NCBI RefSeq assembly: GCF_011170065.1
Contig: NZ_BLLH01000006.1
Coordinates: 1-64,000, forward strand
Direction of reading: 5' to 3'
Source: Pseudolactococcus insecticola
GTDB lineage: Bacteria > Bacillota > Bacilli > Lactobacillales > Streptococcaceae
DNA: 64,000 nt
Part shown: positions 19,991-28,859 of the stretch, one piece after another
Numbering within the stretch: the stretch's first letter is position 1
How the letters are laid out: each line of letters begins with the position of its first letter
The notes under the pieces: model-generated
Seen by the model: only the letters and a program-made list of their open reading frames with translations
Told to the model about the DNA's origin: nothing
The model's database searches: none
Position numbers and translations under genes: made by a program

Positions 19991-21352
19991 TTACCCGACG
20001 ATAATTTCTTCGTCAGGATATTGAATCAAATCTTCATCGATTTTTGCTGGGCGGCTAGCCGCATAGATGACTGTCATCACACCAATCCGACCGATAAACA
20101 TGAGTAACATGATGATAATCTTACCAATATCCGTCAAATCTGGTGTTAAGCCTAGTGATAAACCTACCGTTGCAAGGGCTGAAATGACTTCAAAAAAGAC
20201 ATATTCGATACCATTATTTCTAGGCAGATGCTCCGTTATCAGCAACACAAACGAACTTGTAAAGATAATCGCCAGATACATGAAAATAATCTCATAAACC
20301 CGACTAATCGTCCGCCGTGACAGACGGCGTTCATGATAAATCGTCTTTTCCTTATTACCAAAAATGGTCTTAATATTTAAAAGTAGAACACCAAAAGTTG
20401 TCGTTTTGACACCGCCCGCAGTCGAGCCTGAAGTCCCACCGATAAACATCAAAATCATGGTCAGAACAAGGCTCGCATAGCTCGAAACGTTATAATCGCC
20501 AAAGCTAAAACCACCTGAGCGTGGTGTGATACTCAAAAAGAAATTCTGCGCCAGATAATTTAGCAAATGCCCGTTGTAACTTCGAACATTTAGCAAGCTA
20601 TATAAAACCGTCCCCGTCACTACAAGCGCAGCCGTCATGGTCAATGCCAGACGCGTATGAAGTGTGATGCGGTGCCGTCTTTTAATGGCTAACAAGTCAA
20701 ACCAGACGATAAAGCCAAAAGACCCTGACAAGATCAAAAGACTCATGATCACAAGTACATAGGGATCATCCCGAAATTGAAATAGCGAATTATCAAACAA
20801 GTCAAAGCCAGCATTTGAATGGGCCGAAATGGCGTGAAAAATGCTATACCAGACGCCTTTTTCAAGGCCAAATCTCGGAATAAAATCAAAACTCAGTAAA
20901 ACAGCCCCAATCGCTTGAATCCAGAGTGACAACTTGACGATTGACTTGACAAGTTTTGCCCCGCCTTTAATGCTAGTGAAATTATAGGCATCGCGTATCA
21001 GCATTTTGGACTTAAATGAGCTGTGCTGACCGCCCATTTTGAGCAGCAAGACCAAAAAACTCATGAAGCCTAGACCACCAACTTCGACCATGACTAAAAT
21101 CGCCACCTGTCCAAACAAATTCCAATGTTCTGCGGTATTGACCACAGCAAGTCCTGTCACACAGGTTGCTGAAACCGCCATAAATAGACTATCAATGTAG
21201 GACGTTGCCTGATCATTTTGATCAGATATAGGCAGCGCAAGCAAGATTGAACCAATCAAAATTACTGATAAGAAACCAAAAATAATCATCTGAGGTGGTT
21301 TCATTTTTGAAAAAAATCGCCGAATCAGCTGCATCAAACGAAAAAGAACCAT
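19991..21352 (-). CDS. ktrB: K+ transporter membrane subunit KtrB/TrkH family
   Basis: A 453-residue polytopic protein with four pore repeats of the Trk/Ktr superfamily. Selectivity-filter glycines are in ATCVTGLAV, SAHSNAGFD, TPRSGGFS and ALATVGLSLG, and the gating-loop region GGTSGSTAGG is present. It moves K+ (often Na+-linked) with KtrA. It starts one base after the parE stop, so parE, ktrB and ktrA are probably co-transcribed. Confidence 0.94.
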   Translation of the reverse strand: MVLFRLMQLIRRFFSKMKPPQMIIFGFLSVILIGSILLALPISDQNDQATSYIDSLFMAVSATCVTGLAVVNTAEHWNLFGQVAILVMVEVGGLGFMSFLVLLLKMGGQHSSFKSKMLIRDAYNFTSIKGGAKLVKSIVKLSLWIQAIGAVLLSFDFIPRFGLEKGVWYSIFHAISAHSNAGFDLFDNSLFQFRDDPYVLVIMSLLILSGSFGFIVWFDLLAIKRRHRITLHTRLALTMTAALVVTGTVLYSLLNVRSYNGHLLNYLAQNFFLSITPRSGGFSFGDYNVSSYASLVLTMILMFIGGTSGSTAGGVKTTTFGVLLLNIKTIFGNKEKTIYHERRLSRRTISRVYEIIFMYLAIIFTSSFVLLITEHLPRNNGIEYVFFEVISALATVGLSLGLTPDLTDIGKIIIMLLMFIGRIGVMTVIYAASRPAKIDEDLIQYPDEEIIVG

Positions 21353-21353
21353 C

Positions 21354-23312
21354 TTATTGCATCACTTCGCTTTTTTCTTCAAGTGTAAACTCGACATTGT
21401 TTTCAATCCACTTACGGCGTGGCTCAACCTTGTCACCCATGAGCACGGATACCCGTTTTTCGGCCTGCGCCACATCATCTAGCGTGACTTGAATCAAGGT
21501 TCTCGACTCAGGATTCATAGTTGTTTCCCAGAGCTGATCCGCATTCATCTCACCAAGCCCTTTATAACGTTGCAAAATCGCACCTTTATTGAAATGCTTG
21601 CGAATGTCATTTAACTCGCCGTCAGTCCAGGCATACTCGATTTTTTCCGACTTGCCTTTACCCTGACTCATTTTATATAAAGGCGGTAGGGCAATGTAGA
21701 CATGCCCGTTTTCAATCAATGGTTTCATATAACGGTAGAAAAATGTCAAAAGTAGCGTCTGGATATGCGCACCATCGGTATCTGCATCGGTCATGATGAT
21801 GACCTTATCGTAGTTGACATCATCAATCTGAAAATCAGCCCCGACGCCCGCACCAATGGTGTAAATCATGGTATTGATTTCTTCATTTTTGAGAATGTCA
21901 GCCATTTTTGCTTTTTCAGTGTTGATGACTTTCCCGCGCAATGGTAGAATCGCTTGAAACTTGCGATCACGACCTTGTTTAGCAGAACCACCGGCAGAAT
22001 CTCCTTCGACCAGATAAATCTCGTTTTTCGCAGGATTTTTCCCTTGCGCTGGCGTCAATTTACCCGATAAGAGGCCCTTGTCTTTCTTACCTTTCTTACC
22101 TGATCTGGCATCATCACGCGCCTTGCGTGCAGCTTCACGGGCATCACGCGCTTTGATTGCTTTGCGAATCAGATTTTGCGATAGCTCAGCATTTTCCATG
22201 AGAAAAAATGCCAGTTTTTCACTGATGACATTATCAACAATTGGACGTGCCTTAGGACTGCCCAGCTTATCTTTTGTCTGACCTTCAAACTGCAAATGCT
22301 CTTCTGGCACCAAAACAGATAAAATCGCAGTCAATCCTTCACGATAGTCAGAACCTTCTAAGTTTTTATCTTTTTCTTTGAGCAGTCCTGTTTTTCTCGC
22401 ATAATCGTTCATAGACTTGGTGATTGCCTGTTTCAGTCCAGCTTCGTGCGTACCACCATCTTTTGTCTTAACGTTATTGACAAAGCTTAAGATATTGTCA
22501 GAATAACCGTCATTGTACTGAATTGCGACTTCAACTTGAAAGTCCTCTGCTTCTCCTGAAAAATACATGACAGGCGTCAAGGTATCTTTATCTTCGTTCA
22601 GATAGGCAACAAAGTCCTGAACGCCATTTTCATAGTGAAAACTAGCTGTCTCAAAACTACCGTCATCTAGCAAACGACGCTCATCTGTCAGGTTCATTGT
22701 GACATTTGGCAAGAGAAAAGCAGACTCGTTGAGCCGATCAAAAATCGTTGCATACTTGAACTCTGTCGTTGAAAAAATCGTATCATCAGGCATAAAATGG
22801 ACTTTTGTTCCAGTCTGACTTTTTGGTGCTTTTCCGATTTTTTCAAGCGTTGTCACGGGTTTGCCACCATTTTCAAAACGCTGACGATAAACAGTGCCAT
22901 CGCGCGTGATTTCAACTTCGAGATAGCTTGAGAGGGCATTGACCACGGACGATCCGACACCATGGAGCCCGCCCGATGTTTTGTAGCCACCTTGGCCAAA
23001 CTTACCGCCTGCGTGGAGCACGGTAAAAATCACCTCAACTGTCGGAATCCCTGTCGCGTGCATCCCAACTGGCATGCCACGCCCGCTATCTGCGACTGTG
23101 AGCGAGCCATCCTTGTGAATGGTCACATCAATCTTGTCGCCAAAGCCTGATAAGGCCTCATCTACGGCATTATCGACGATTTCCCAGACCAAATGATGCA
23201 GACCGATGCCATCAGTTGAGCCAATATACATCCCAGGACGTTTACGAACAGCATCAAGGCCTTCTAAAACCTGAATGGCATCGTCGTTATAGTTGTTAAT
23301 ATCTATTGTCAA
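21354..23312 (-). CDS. parE: DNA topoisomerase IV subunit B
   Basis: The ATPase subunit of topoisomerase IV. GHKL motifs are EIVDNAVDEAL, DSGRGMPVG and GLHGVGSSVVNAL; the TOPRIM motifs are VEGDSAGGSAKQG and DADTDGAHI. The frame is open from an ATG at 23336, but AAAGG lies nine bases before a TTG at 23312. From there the protein begins with the usual family start (TIDINNYNDDAIQVLEG), so I place the start at TTG. An insertion-like lysine-rich segment (DDARSGKKGKKDKG) is normal for ParE. ktrB follows. Confidence 0.95.
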   Translation of the reverse strand: MTIDINNYNDDAIQVLEGLDAVRKRPGMYIGSTDGIGLHHLVWEIVDNAVDEALSGFGDKIDVTIHKDGSLTVADSGRGMPVGMHATGIPTVEVIFTVLHAGGKFGQGGYKTSGGLHGVGSSVVNALSSYLEVEITRDGTVYRQRFENGGKPVTTLEKIGKAPKSQTGTKVHFMPDDTIFSTTEFKYATIFDRLNESAFLLPNVTMNLTDERRLLDDGSFETASFHYENGVQDFVAYLNEDKDTLTPVMYFSGEAEDFQVEVAIQYNDGYSDNILSFVNNVKTKDGGTHEAGLKQAITKSMNDYARKTGLLKEKDKNLEGSDYREGLTAILSVLVPEEHLQFEGQTKDKLGSPKARPIVDNVISEKLAFFLMENAELSQNLIRKAIKARDAREAARKARDDARSGKKGKKDKGLLSGKLTPAQGKNPAKNEIYLVEGDSAGGSAKQGRDRKFQAILPLRGKVINTEKAKMADILKNEEINTMIYTIGAGVGADFQIDDVNYDKVIIMTDADTDGAHIQTLLLTFFYRYMKPLIENGHVYIALPPLYKMSQGKGKSEKIEYAWTDGELNDIRKHFNKGAILQRYKGLGEMNADQLWETTMNPESRTLIQVTLDDVAQAEKRVSVLMGDKVEPRRKWIENNVEFTLEEKSEVMQ

Positions 23313-23406
23313 TTTAGTTTTCCTTTGGTACGACATTTGGTAGCTTTACGATACCACTTACTTTATAGCATACCTTATTTTTTTGATTTTGGCAAAATTT
23401 CGTGTA

Positions 23407-23432
23407 AAAACGCTATCCTTAGACAGCGTTTT
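23407..23432 (-). terminator. Terminator after topA
   Basis: AAAACGCT and AGCGTTTT form an 8-bp stem with T run on the minus strand, between topA and parE. Confidence 0.8.
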
Positions 23433-23470
23433 ATGCGATTGCAGCCTACAACGAACATACAAAATCAAGC

Positions 23471-25618
23471 TTACTTGATCTTCTCTTCTTCATAGTCACC
23501 ATTGCTACACACGACTTGTTTCCCACCACCGCGGACTTTCTTTTCGACCAGGAACTGACCACATTTTGGACAGTCACGACCGACAGGTTTATCCCACGAT
23601 GTAAACTCGCAGTCAGGATAGCGGGCACAGCCGTAGAAAATACGATTACGTTTTGACTTACGCTCAATGACTTGTCCTTCATGACAAGTCGGACAGATCA
23701 CGCCGATTTCTTTGACAATGGCCTTGGTATTGCGACAATCAGGGAAATTACTACAGGCATAAAACTTGCCAAATTTGCCAAGTTTGATGACCATTGGATT
23801 GCCACAGACGTCACAGTCAAATCCTGCGGGCTCATCTTTTATCTGGATTTTTTCAATCTCTGTTTCAGCTTTGACAAGCTCTTTGGCAAATGGTTTGTAG
23901 AACTCATCTACGACTTCCACCCATTTTCTAGCGCCGTGCTCAACGTCGTCAAGTGAGTGTTCCATATCTACGGTAAACTCAGTATTAACGATATTTGGGA
24001 AAAATTCGACAACCATGTTGTTGACAATCTCGCCAAGCTCAGTCGGCTCAAAACGCTTGGCTGAGAGTTTGACATAGTATCTGCGTTGAATCGTCTCTAA
24101 GGTTGGCGCATAGGTCGACGGACGGCCAACGCCAATCTCTTCAAGCGTTTTAATCAGCGTTGCTTCGCTATATCTAGCTGGCGGCTGGGTAAAATGTTGT
24201 TCAGGCTTGATGCTATCTTTTTTGACCGTATCACCTGCAGCCATCTCAGGTAGCATTTTATTTTTATCAGAATCGTTGTAAACAGCCATATACCCGTCAA
24301 ACTTGACTTGTGAGCCGTTTGACGTGAACATGACACCATTTTGCACGAGGTTGACCTTGACAGTATCAAAGACTGCGGATGTCATCTGACTGGCAACAAA
24401 ACGATTCCAGATCAAGCGATAAAGCTTAAGCTGGTCTTTGTCAAGGTACTTGGCAATGCTTTCAGGCGTGTTAAAGACGTTTGACGGGCGGATGGCCTCA
24501 TGGGCGTCTTGCGCGCCTGCGACATTTTTGACCTTGCTGCCATGTTTGCTGTATTTTTCCCCAAAAGTACTTACGATATAGCTTGATGCGGCGCTTTGTG
24601 CGACAGGTGAAATCCGTGTCGAGTCCGTCCGCATATAGGTAATCAAGCCCTGATGACCGTTTGGACCAAGGGTAATGCCTTCGTATAATTGTTGCGCCAC
24701 AGACATGGTTTTACGGGCACGAAAATTGATTTTATTTGCTGAGTCCTGTTGCAATGATGACGTCGTATAAGGCAGCGGTGCATTTCTACGGCGTTCTTTT
24801 TTATCAACTTTTTCGACAGTAAAGTCGTTAGACGTCAAGCGTTCCATAACCTCAATGACATCGGCATTTTTATGCAGTTTTTTCTTTTTACCATCAATGC
24901 CATAAAAACTACCTGCGAATTTCTTCGTGCCTTTTTTGAAATTGCCCTCAATCGACCAATATTCTTCTGGGATGAAAGCATTAATTTCGTTCTCACGGTC
25001 TATGATTAGCTTGAGTGCGATGGATTGAACACGGCCGGCAGACAGACCTTTTTTGATCTTTTTCCATAAAATCGGCGAAATCGAATAGCCAACTAGGCGG
25101 TCAAGAATCCGTCTGGCTTGTTGCGCATCGACCAAGTCTAAATCAATAGAACGAGGCTCTTTAAAAGCGTCTTTAACGGCATCTTTTGTGATTTCATTAA
25201 AGACCACACGATTTTTATCCGCAACGTCAAGCCCTAAGATATGCGCTAAATGCCAAGAAATCGCTTCTCCCTCTCTATCCGGGTCACTTGCCAGATAGAC
25301 AGCTTTGGCGTTTTTCGCCTCTTTTTTCAGCGAATTGATCAGGGGTCCTTTACCACGGATATTGATATACTGCGGCTCATAGTTGTGTTCAATGTCGACT
25401 GACATGGTTGATTTTTTCAAATCACGGATATGACCGACTGAGGCGACAACTTTATAGTTGCGACCTAGATATTTTTCGATGGTCTTTGCCTTAGCAGGTG
25501 ATTCGACAATGACGAGGTTTTTCTTTATTTTGCTTGTTGCTTTTTTCTTTGTGGTGGTTGTTTTTTTCGCTGCCGTTTTTTTGACAGTCTTTGCTTTTGT
25601 TGTCGTTGCTGTTACCAT
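23471..25618 (-). CDS. topA: DNA topoisomerase I
   Basis: A 715-residue type IA enzyme relaxing negative supercoils. The TOPRIM domain begins [15 protein letters not shown], the catalytic tyrosine is in [11 protein letters not shown], and the [11 protein letters not shown] and DAHEAIRPS motifs are present. The C-terminus has three four-cysteine zinc-ribbon domains (CDVCG, CPTCH, CPKCG); the last is shortened. Odd: residues 1-33 form a Lys/Thr/Ala-rich basic extension (motifs [15 protein letters not shown] and [11 protein letters not shown]) before the TOPRIM fold. Confidence 0.96.
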   Translation of the reverse strand: MVTATTTKAKTVKKTAAKKTTTTKKKATSKIKKNLVIVESPAKAKTIEKYLGRNYKVVASVGHIRDLKKSTMSVDIEHNYEPQYINIRGKGPLINSLKKEAKNAKAVYLASDPDREGEAISWHLAHILGLDVADKNRVVFNEITKDAVKDAFKEPRSIDLDLVDAQQARRILDRLVGYSISPILWKKIKKGLSAGRVQSIALKLIIDRENEINAFIPEEYWSIEGNFKKGTKKFAGSFYGIDGKKKKLHKNADVIEVMERLTSNDFTVEKVDKKERRRNAPLPYTTSSLQQDSANKINFRARKTMSVAQQLYEGITLGPNGHQGLITYMRTDSTRISPVAQSAASSYIVSTFGEKYSKHGSKVKNVAGAQDAHEAIRPSNVFNTPESIAKYLDKDQLKLYRLIWNRFVASQMTSAVFDTVKVNLVQNGVMFTSNGSQVKFDGYMAVYNDSDKNKMLPEMAAGDTVKKDSIKPEQHFTQPPARYSEATLIKTLEEIGVGRPSTYAPTLETIQRRYYVKLSAKRFEPTELGEIVNNMVVEFFPNIVNTEFTVDMEHSLDDVEHGARKWVEVVDEFYKPFAKELVKAETEIEKIQIKDEPAGFDCDVCGNPMVIKLGKFGKFYACSNFPDCRNTKAIVKEIGVICPTCHEGQVIERKSKRNRIFYGCARYPDCEFTSWDKPVGRDCPKCGQFLVEKKVRGGGKQVVCSNGDYEEEKIK

Positions 25619-25745
25619 AGCGGTGCCAACTTTCTATTTTCGATAAAGTCTTGTTTAACTTATGATAACGGCTTTTTTTCATCTTGTCAAGTTTCAACTT
25701 TGTTTTTGTGTTTTCTTATAGGAGAAACAGCTTTTTTTGACATCT

Positions 25746-25780
25746 AAAAAAAGCGATTCTGACGCGTCAGAACGGCTTTT
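25746..25780 (-). terminator. Terminator after the ROK kinase gene
   Basis: A nested palindrome, TTCTGACGCGTCAGAA, is flanked by GCC/GC arms and followed by a T run on the minus strand. Confidence 0.8.
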
Positions 25781-25790
25781 ATAGGCTTTT

Positions 25791-26651
25791 TTAGTTTTCA
25801 GCAATAAAATCTGCTGCTGCCCCAATTAAATTGGCATCATTTTGAAAATGACAGACAGCAATTTTAGGCATGATCGTTGCAATCTCGACTTGTTGATAGA
25901 CTTTTTCAAGTGCTTTTTGTAGTTTTGGTATCAGAAAGTCTGCCTGTGAAATCCCGCCACCTAATAAAACAATTTCAGGGTCTAGCGCGTATTGCAAGTT
26001 AAAAATCGCGCGGGCAAGACTGTCAAATAAAGTGTCAACAACGACTTTTGCCTCGCTGTCTCCATTTTCCGCTAGCGCAAAGACTTCCTGACCACTGACG
26101 TTAGTCCCGTTTTTTAGATTGTAGCGCCCTGCCATCTGAACCGGGCTAGAATCGGTCGACAGCGTGTGGTCTCGCATGAGCATGAAGCCAAACTCGCCGC
26201 CCATGAGGTGTGCGCCATGGCGAATCTTCCGGTCAAGAACGACCGAACCGCCAATCCCCGTTCCAATGACGAAAAAGAGCAAATCCTGATAGTCTTTCCC
26301 CGCACCGTAGGCAACTTCGGCAAGCGCCGCACAATTGGCATCGTTTTCCATGGAAACGGGCAGCTCAAAGCTTGCCTCCAAAACAGGCTTGATTGGAAAG
26401 TTGTGAATGTAGGGAATCGCCGATGCACCATAGATGACACCGTCAGACTTGCTGACAGCGCCTGGCAAGCTCATGGCAACACCCGTCAGATCAACTTTTT
26501 CAGCCATATCTGTTTTGATTTTCGTGAGTACCTTATAAAAATCTGCGAGTTGATTTGGCGTGTCAACTGCACCTTTGTGCGCGAGTTCCCCATTTTCAAA
26601 GCTCGCATATTTGATAGTCGTGCCACCAACGTCTATTGTAAGTAGTGCCAT
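25791..26651 (-). CDS. ROK-family sugar kinase (glucokinase/beta-glucoside-kinase-like)
   Basis: 286 residues from the ATG at 26651, chosen because GGAGAAAAA precedes it; earlier in-frame codons lack this. It has the ATP-binding DVGGTTIKYA, MENDANCAAL, GTGIGGSVVL and LGGGISQ motifs. The ROK zinc motif CxCGxxGCxE is absent, as in BglK-type kinases that phosphorylate beta-glucosides or other sugars. A cre site covers the promoter, so it is probably subject to CcpA control. The substrate is not decided by sequence. Confidence 0.88.
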   Translation of the reverse strand: MALLTIDVGGTTIKYASFENGELAHKGAVDTPNQLADFYKVLTKIKTDMAEKVDLTGVAMSLPGAVSKSDGVIYGASAIPYIHNFPIKPVLEASFELPVSMENDANCAALAEVAYGAGKDYQDLLFFVIGTGIGGSVVLDRKIRHGAHLMGGEFGFMLMRDHTLSTDSSPVQMAGRYNLKNGTNVSGQEVFALAENGDSEAKVVVDTLFDSLARAIFNLQYALDPEIVLLGGGISQADFLIPKLQKALEKVYQQVEIATIMPKIAVCHFQNDANLIGAAADFIAEN

Positions 26652-26687
26652 TTTTTCTCCATTTCCCATTTGTTTTATGTTTTGCAA

Positions 26688-26716
26688 TGAATGCGCTTAC
26701 ATCTTTATCTAGTATA
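26688..26716 (-). promoter_or_regulatory. cre site and -10 box of the ROK kinase gene
   Basis: TGAATGCGCTTACA (26688-26701) matches the CcpA consensus TGWAANCGNTNWCA at all but one fixed position. A TATACT -10 box lies at 26711-26716 on the minus strand, so the cre would cover the transcription start, a repressing position. Confidence 0.7.
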
Positions 26717-26874
26717 AGCTATTTATCATCTTTTTTCAAGTGTGGATTAAACAAATTAAACACGATTATATCAAAAAAACAGCTTATCACTGTTCCAGAA
26801 TACGGTCATGAATATCTGCCAGCTGTTTCTGACGAACTCATGGGTTATTTTGACTAAGTCTTCCATAAGTTTAC

Positions 26875-27591
26875 TTAGTTTTTCCGATGCAAAACAATCT
26901 CAAACTCATATTCGTCATAACGGTGAATACTCGTTGAATTTTCAAAGGCAACCCCATCTGCCAAATAACCAATTTGTTTGACCTCGACTACGGGGTCATT
27001 TTTGCGTAACATGAGCAGTGCTGCTTCTTCGCCCGTTGCTTTTCGGGCACTGATTGTCCGACGTGCTGAGGCGATTTTCAGGTTAAGCTTATGCTCGATA
27101 TAGTTGTAAATTGAGCTTTCAACATTTTTGAGACTGAGATCAGGAATGGTCTTGATCGGCATGTATGTATGCTCGATGACCATGGGCATCCCGTCAACCT
27201 GACGCACACGTAAAATGTCGTAGACCTGCTCGATTGGCGAAATATTGAGCTTGTCTGCGACGTCAAGTGGCACACTGATCGTCTCAAAATGTAGAACACT
27301 TGAGGTGACAGATTTTTTTGGATTGAGCGCGGTCGTCCCTAAAAACTGGTTGGCTTCAGCCAGTATTTCCATCTCTGCTGGTGAAATATCTTGGACAAAT
27401 GTGCCTTTGCCACGTTGTTTAACGATGAAGCCGTCAGAAACAAGCATGTCAAACGCACGCTTTGCTGTCATCTTGCTGACGCCAAATGTTTCACAAACAT
27501 CAGCTTCTTTTGGCAATGCTTGCCCTGCTGCATAGGTGCCATTTACAATTTTGTTTCTAAAATCGTTATAAATAATTTGAAATTTTTTCAT
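26875..27591 (-). CDS. GntR/HutC-family transcriptional regulator
   Basis: 238 residues: an N-terminal winged helix (LPKEADVCETFGVSKMT and RAFDMLVSDGF regions, residues 1-70) and a C-terminal UTRA ligand-binding domain (YNYIEHKLNLKIA and EVKQIGYLADG). HutC-type regulators with UTRA usually sense sugar phosphates or amino-sugar derivatives. It lies between the ROK kinase and lrgAB; the kinase is a plausible target, but no operator was identified. The -10 box is six bases before ATG. Confidence 0.9.
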   Translation of the reverse strand: MKKFQIIYNDFRNKIVNGTYAAGQALPKEADVCETFGVSKMTAKRAFDMLVSDGFIVKQRGKGTFVQDISPAEMEILAEANQFLGTTALNPKKSVTSSVLHFETISVPLDVADKLNISPIEQVYDILRVRQVDGMPMVIEHTYMPIKTIPDLSLKNVESSIYNYIEHKLNLKIASARRTISARKATGEEAALLMLRKNDPVVEVKQIGYLADGVAFENSTSIHRYDEYEFEIVLHRKN

Positions 27592-27597
27592 ATCTCT

Positions 27598-27606
27598 ATT
27601 ATATCA
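27598..27606 (-). promoter_or_regulatory. Extended -10 promoter, leaderless gntR
   Basis: Minus strand TGATATAAT, AGAGAT, ATG of the GntR gene. Confidence 0.6.
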
Positions 27607-27626
27607 AAAATACCTTAAAATTAACC

Positions 27627-28322
27627 TTATTTTAGGATGATGGCTGCAATAATCGGACTCACGATGACATAAACGATGCCTGTAACGCCAATTGAAAGGC
27701 CTGCCATAGCGCCTTCAATTTGTCCAAGCTGCATGGCTGCACCTGTCCCAATAGCATGGCCTGTGCCACCAAGGGCAACACCTTTTGCGACTTTATCTTT
27801 AATGCCAAATAAATCAAGCAGGACTGGTCCGATAACTGAGGTCAAAATACCTGTCGCTACTACAACAACAAGCGTTATCGTGGTCATACCCGCCATTTTC
27901 CCAGTAATACCAATGGCCATGGCGGTGGTGACGGACTTTGGAAAGAGACTTATCGCAAGGAAAAAATTCATGCCAAAGGCTTTGGCAAGGAGAGCTGTCA
28001 GCGTAGTGTTTACGATAGCACCCACGACAACGCCTGTGATGATGCTGCGCGCGTGAAACTTCATGAGTTTAAAGGCTTGGAAAAGCGGAATGCCAAGCGC
28101 CACGGTCGAGGGCACAATCAAGGTATTCAGATAAGAGCCGCCCACATAATAATCTTTGTAGGAAATACCTGTGAGTTTCAAAAAAATGATGATCATGAGC
28201 ACCGCGAGAAGCAAGGGCGTCGTCGCTGGATTAGTCCACTTTCTGTGAATCAGTGCGGCAATAAAATAAGCCAAAATCGATACCGTCAGACCAAACAAGG
28301 GATTTGCAAATACTTGACTCAT
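27627..28322 (-). CDS. lrgB: LrgB-family antiholin-like membrane protein
   Basis: 231 residues, seven or so hydrophobic helices, with the family motifs PKSVTTAMAI and GTGHAIGTGAA. LrgAB-type pairs modulate murein hydrolase activity and, in several Firmicutes, export or import pyruvate and related overflow metabolites. Its start overlaps the stop of lrgA by 4 bases. Confidence 0.93.
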   Translation of the reverse strand: MSQVFANPLFGLTVSILAYFIAALIHRKWTNPATTPLLLAVLMIIIFLKLTGISYKDYYVGGSYLNTLIVPSTVALGIPLFQAFKLMKFHARSIITGVVVGAIVNTTLTALLAKAFGMNFFLAISLFPKSVTTAMAIGITGKMAGMTTITLVVVVATGILTSVIGPVLLDLFGIKDKVAKGVALGGTGHAIGTGAAMQLGQIEGAMAGLSIGVTGIVYVIVSPIIAAIILK

Positions 28323-28681
28323 TTTTTATAATCTCCTTCAAAACGTCTTTTGACAAACTGGGTCACAAACCCAATCACGGCAATATTAACCACAATGGCA
28401 AGCACGACAATCACGATAATCTGCCACCAGTACTTTGAAATCGCACCCCAATGGCTCATGATGCCAACGCCTGCTGGTAAAAATAAAATCGTCATATTTT
28501 CAATCAAAAACTGCCCCACATCATAGATCTGTCGCAGGCGAAGCCATTTGAGCTTGAGTGCAACAAATAGTAAAACCATGCCAATAATCGAGCCTGGTAC
28601 AGGTAGATTTAGTCCTGTTGATAAAAATTCTCCTACGATAGAAAACAAGAGGATATACATGAATTGAAAATAGAGTTTCAT
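28319..28681 (-). CDS. lrgA: LrgA/CidA-family holin-like protein
   Basis: 120 residues with four transmembrane helices. The conserved region is LPVPGSIIGMVLLF, followed by FLPAGVGIM. It partners LrgB. A TATAAT box (28712-28717 on the plus axis) and an AAGG ribosome-binding site lie upstream. The ICE integrase begins 178 bases beyond, so the ICE sits just upstream of the lrgA promoter; the natural upstream context of lrgA has been displaced. Confidence 0.93.
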   Translation of the reverse strand: MKLYFQFMYILLFSIVGEFLSTGLNLPVPGSIIGMVLLFVALKLKWLRLRQIYDVGQFLIENMTILFLPAGVGIMSHWGAISKYWWQIIVIVVLAIVVNIAVIGFVTQFVKRRFEGDYKK

Positions 28682-28711
28682 AGTGATATGACCTTTCTGA
28701 TAAACACTTCT

Positions 28712-28717
28712 ATTATA
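28712..28717 (-). promoter_or_regulatory. -10 box of lrgAB
   Basis: Minus strand GGTATAAT about 30 bases before the lrgA ATG; the -35 is poor (TAGATG), so activation or displacement by the insertion is possible. Confidence 0.45.
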
Positions 28718-28859
28718 CCTTTTTTAGATTCTTTCATCTACTCCCACATCCTCTTAAGTCCCATTCTCAAGGCATTTGCAAAGCACCATTGGTCTCCTAC
28801 ATCCTCCTATATTCTACACGCTAACCAAGCCTTTTGGTTACTCTTTTGGTTACTCTTTT
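28718..28859. other. Putative ICE end (int-proximal attachment region) with tandem 12-bp repeats
   Basis: A non-coding stretch between lrgA and the integrase stop. TTTTGGTTACTC occurs twice in direct tandem (28832-28843 and 28844-28855). Such repeats next to int resemble arm-type integrase or Xis sites of Tn916-like elements. The exact crossover cannot be fixed because I found no convincing copy at the other side of the window. Confidence 0.45.

Noticed and set aside
26645-26857. Plus-strand frame between the ROK and GntR genes
   Set aside because: Starts inside the ROK gene antisense strand, covers its promoter and cre, and shows no recognisable domain; at most a fragment.
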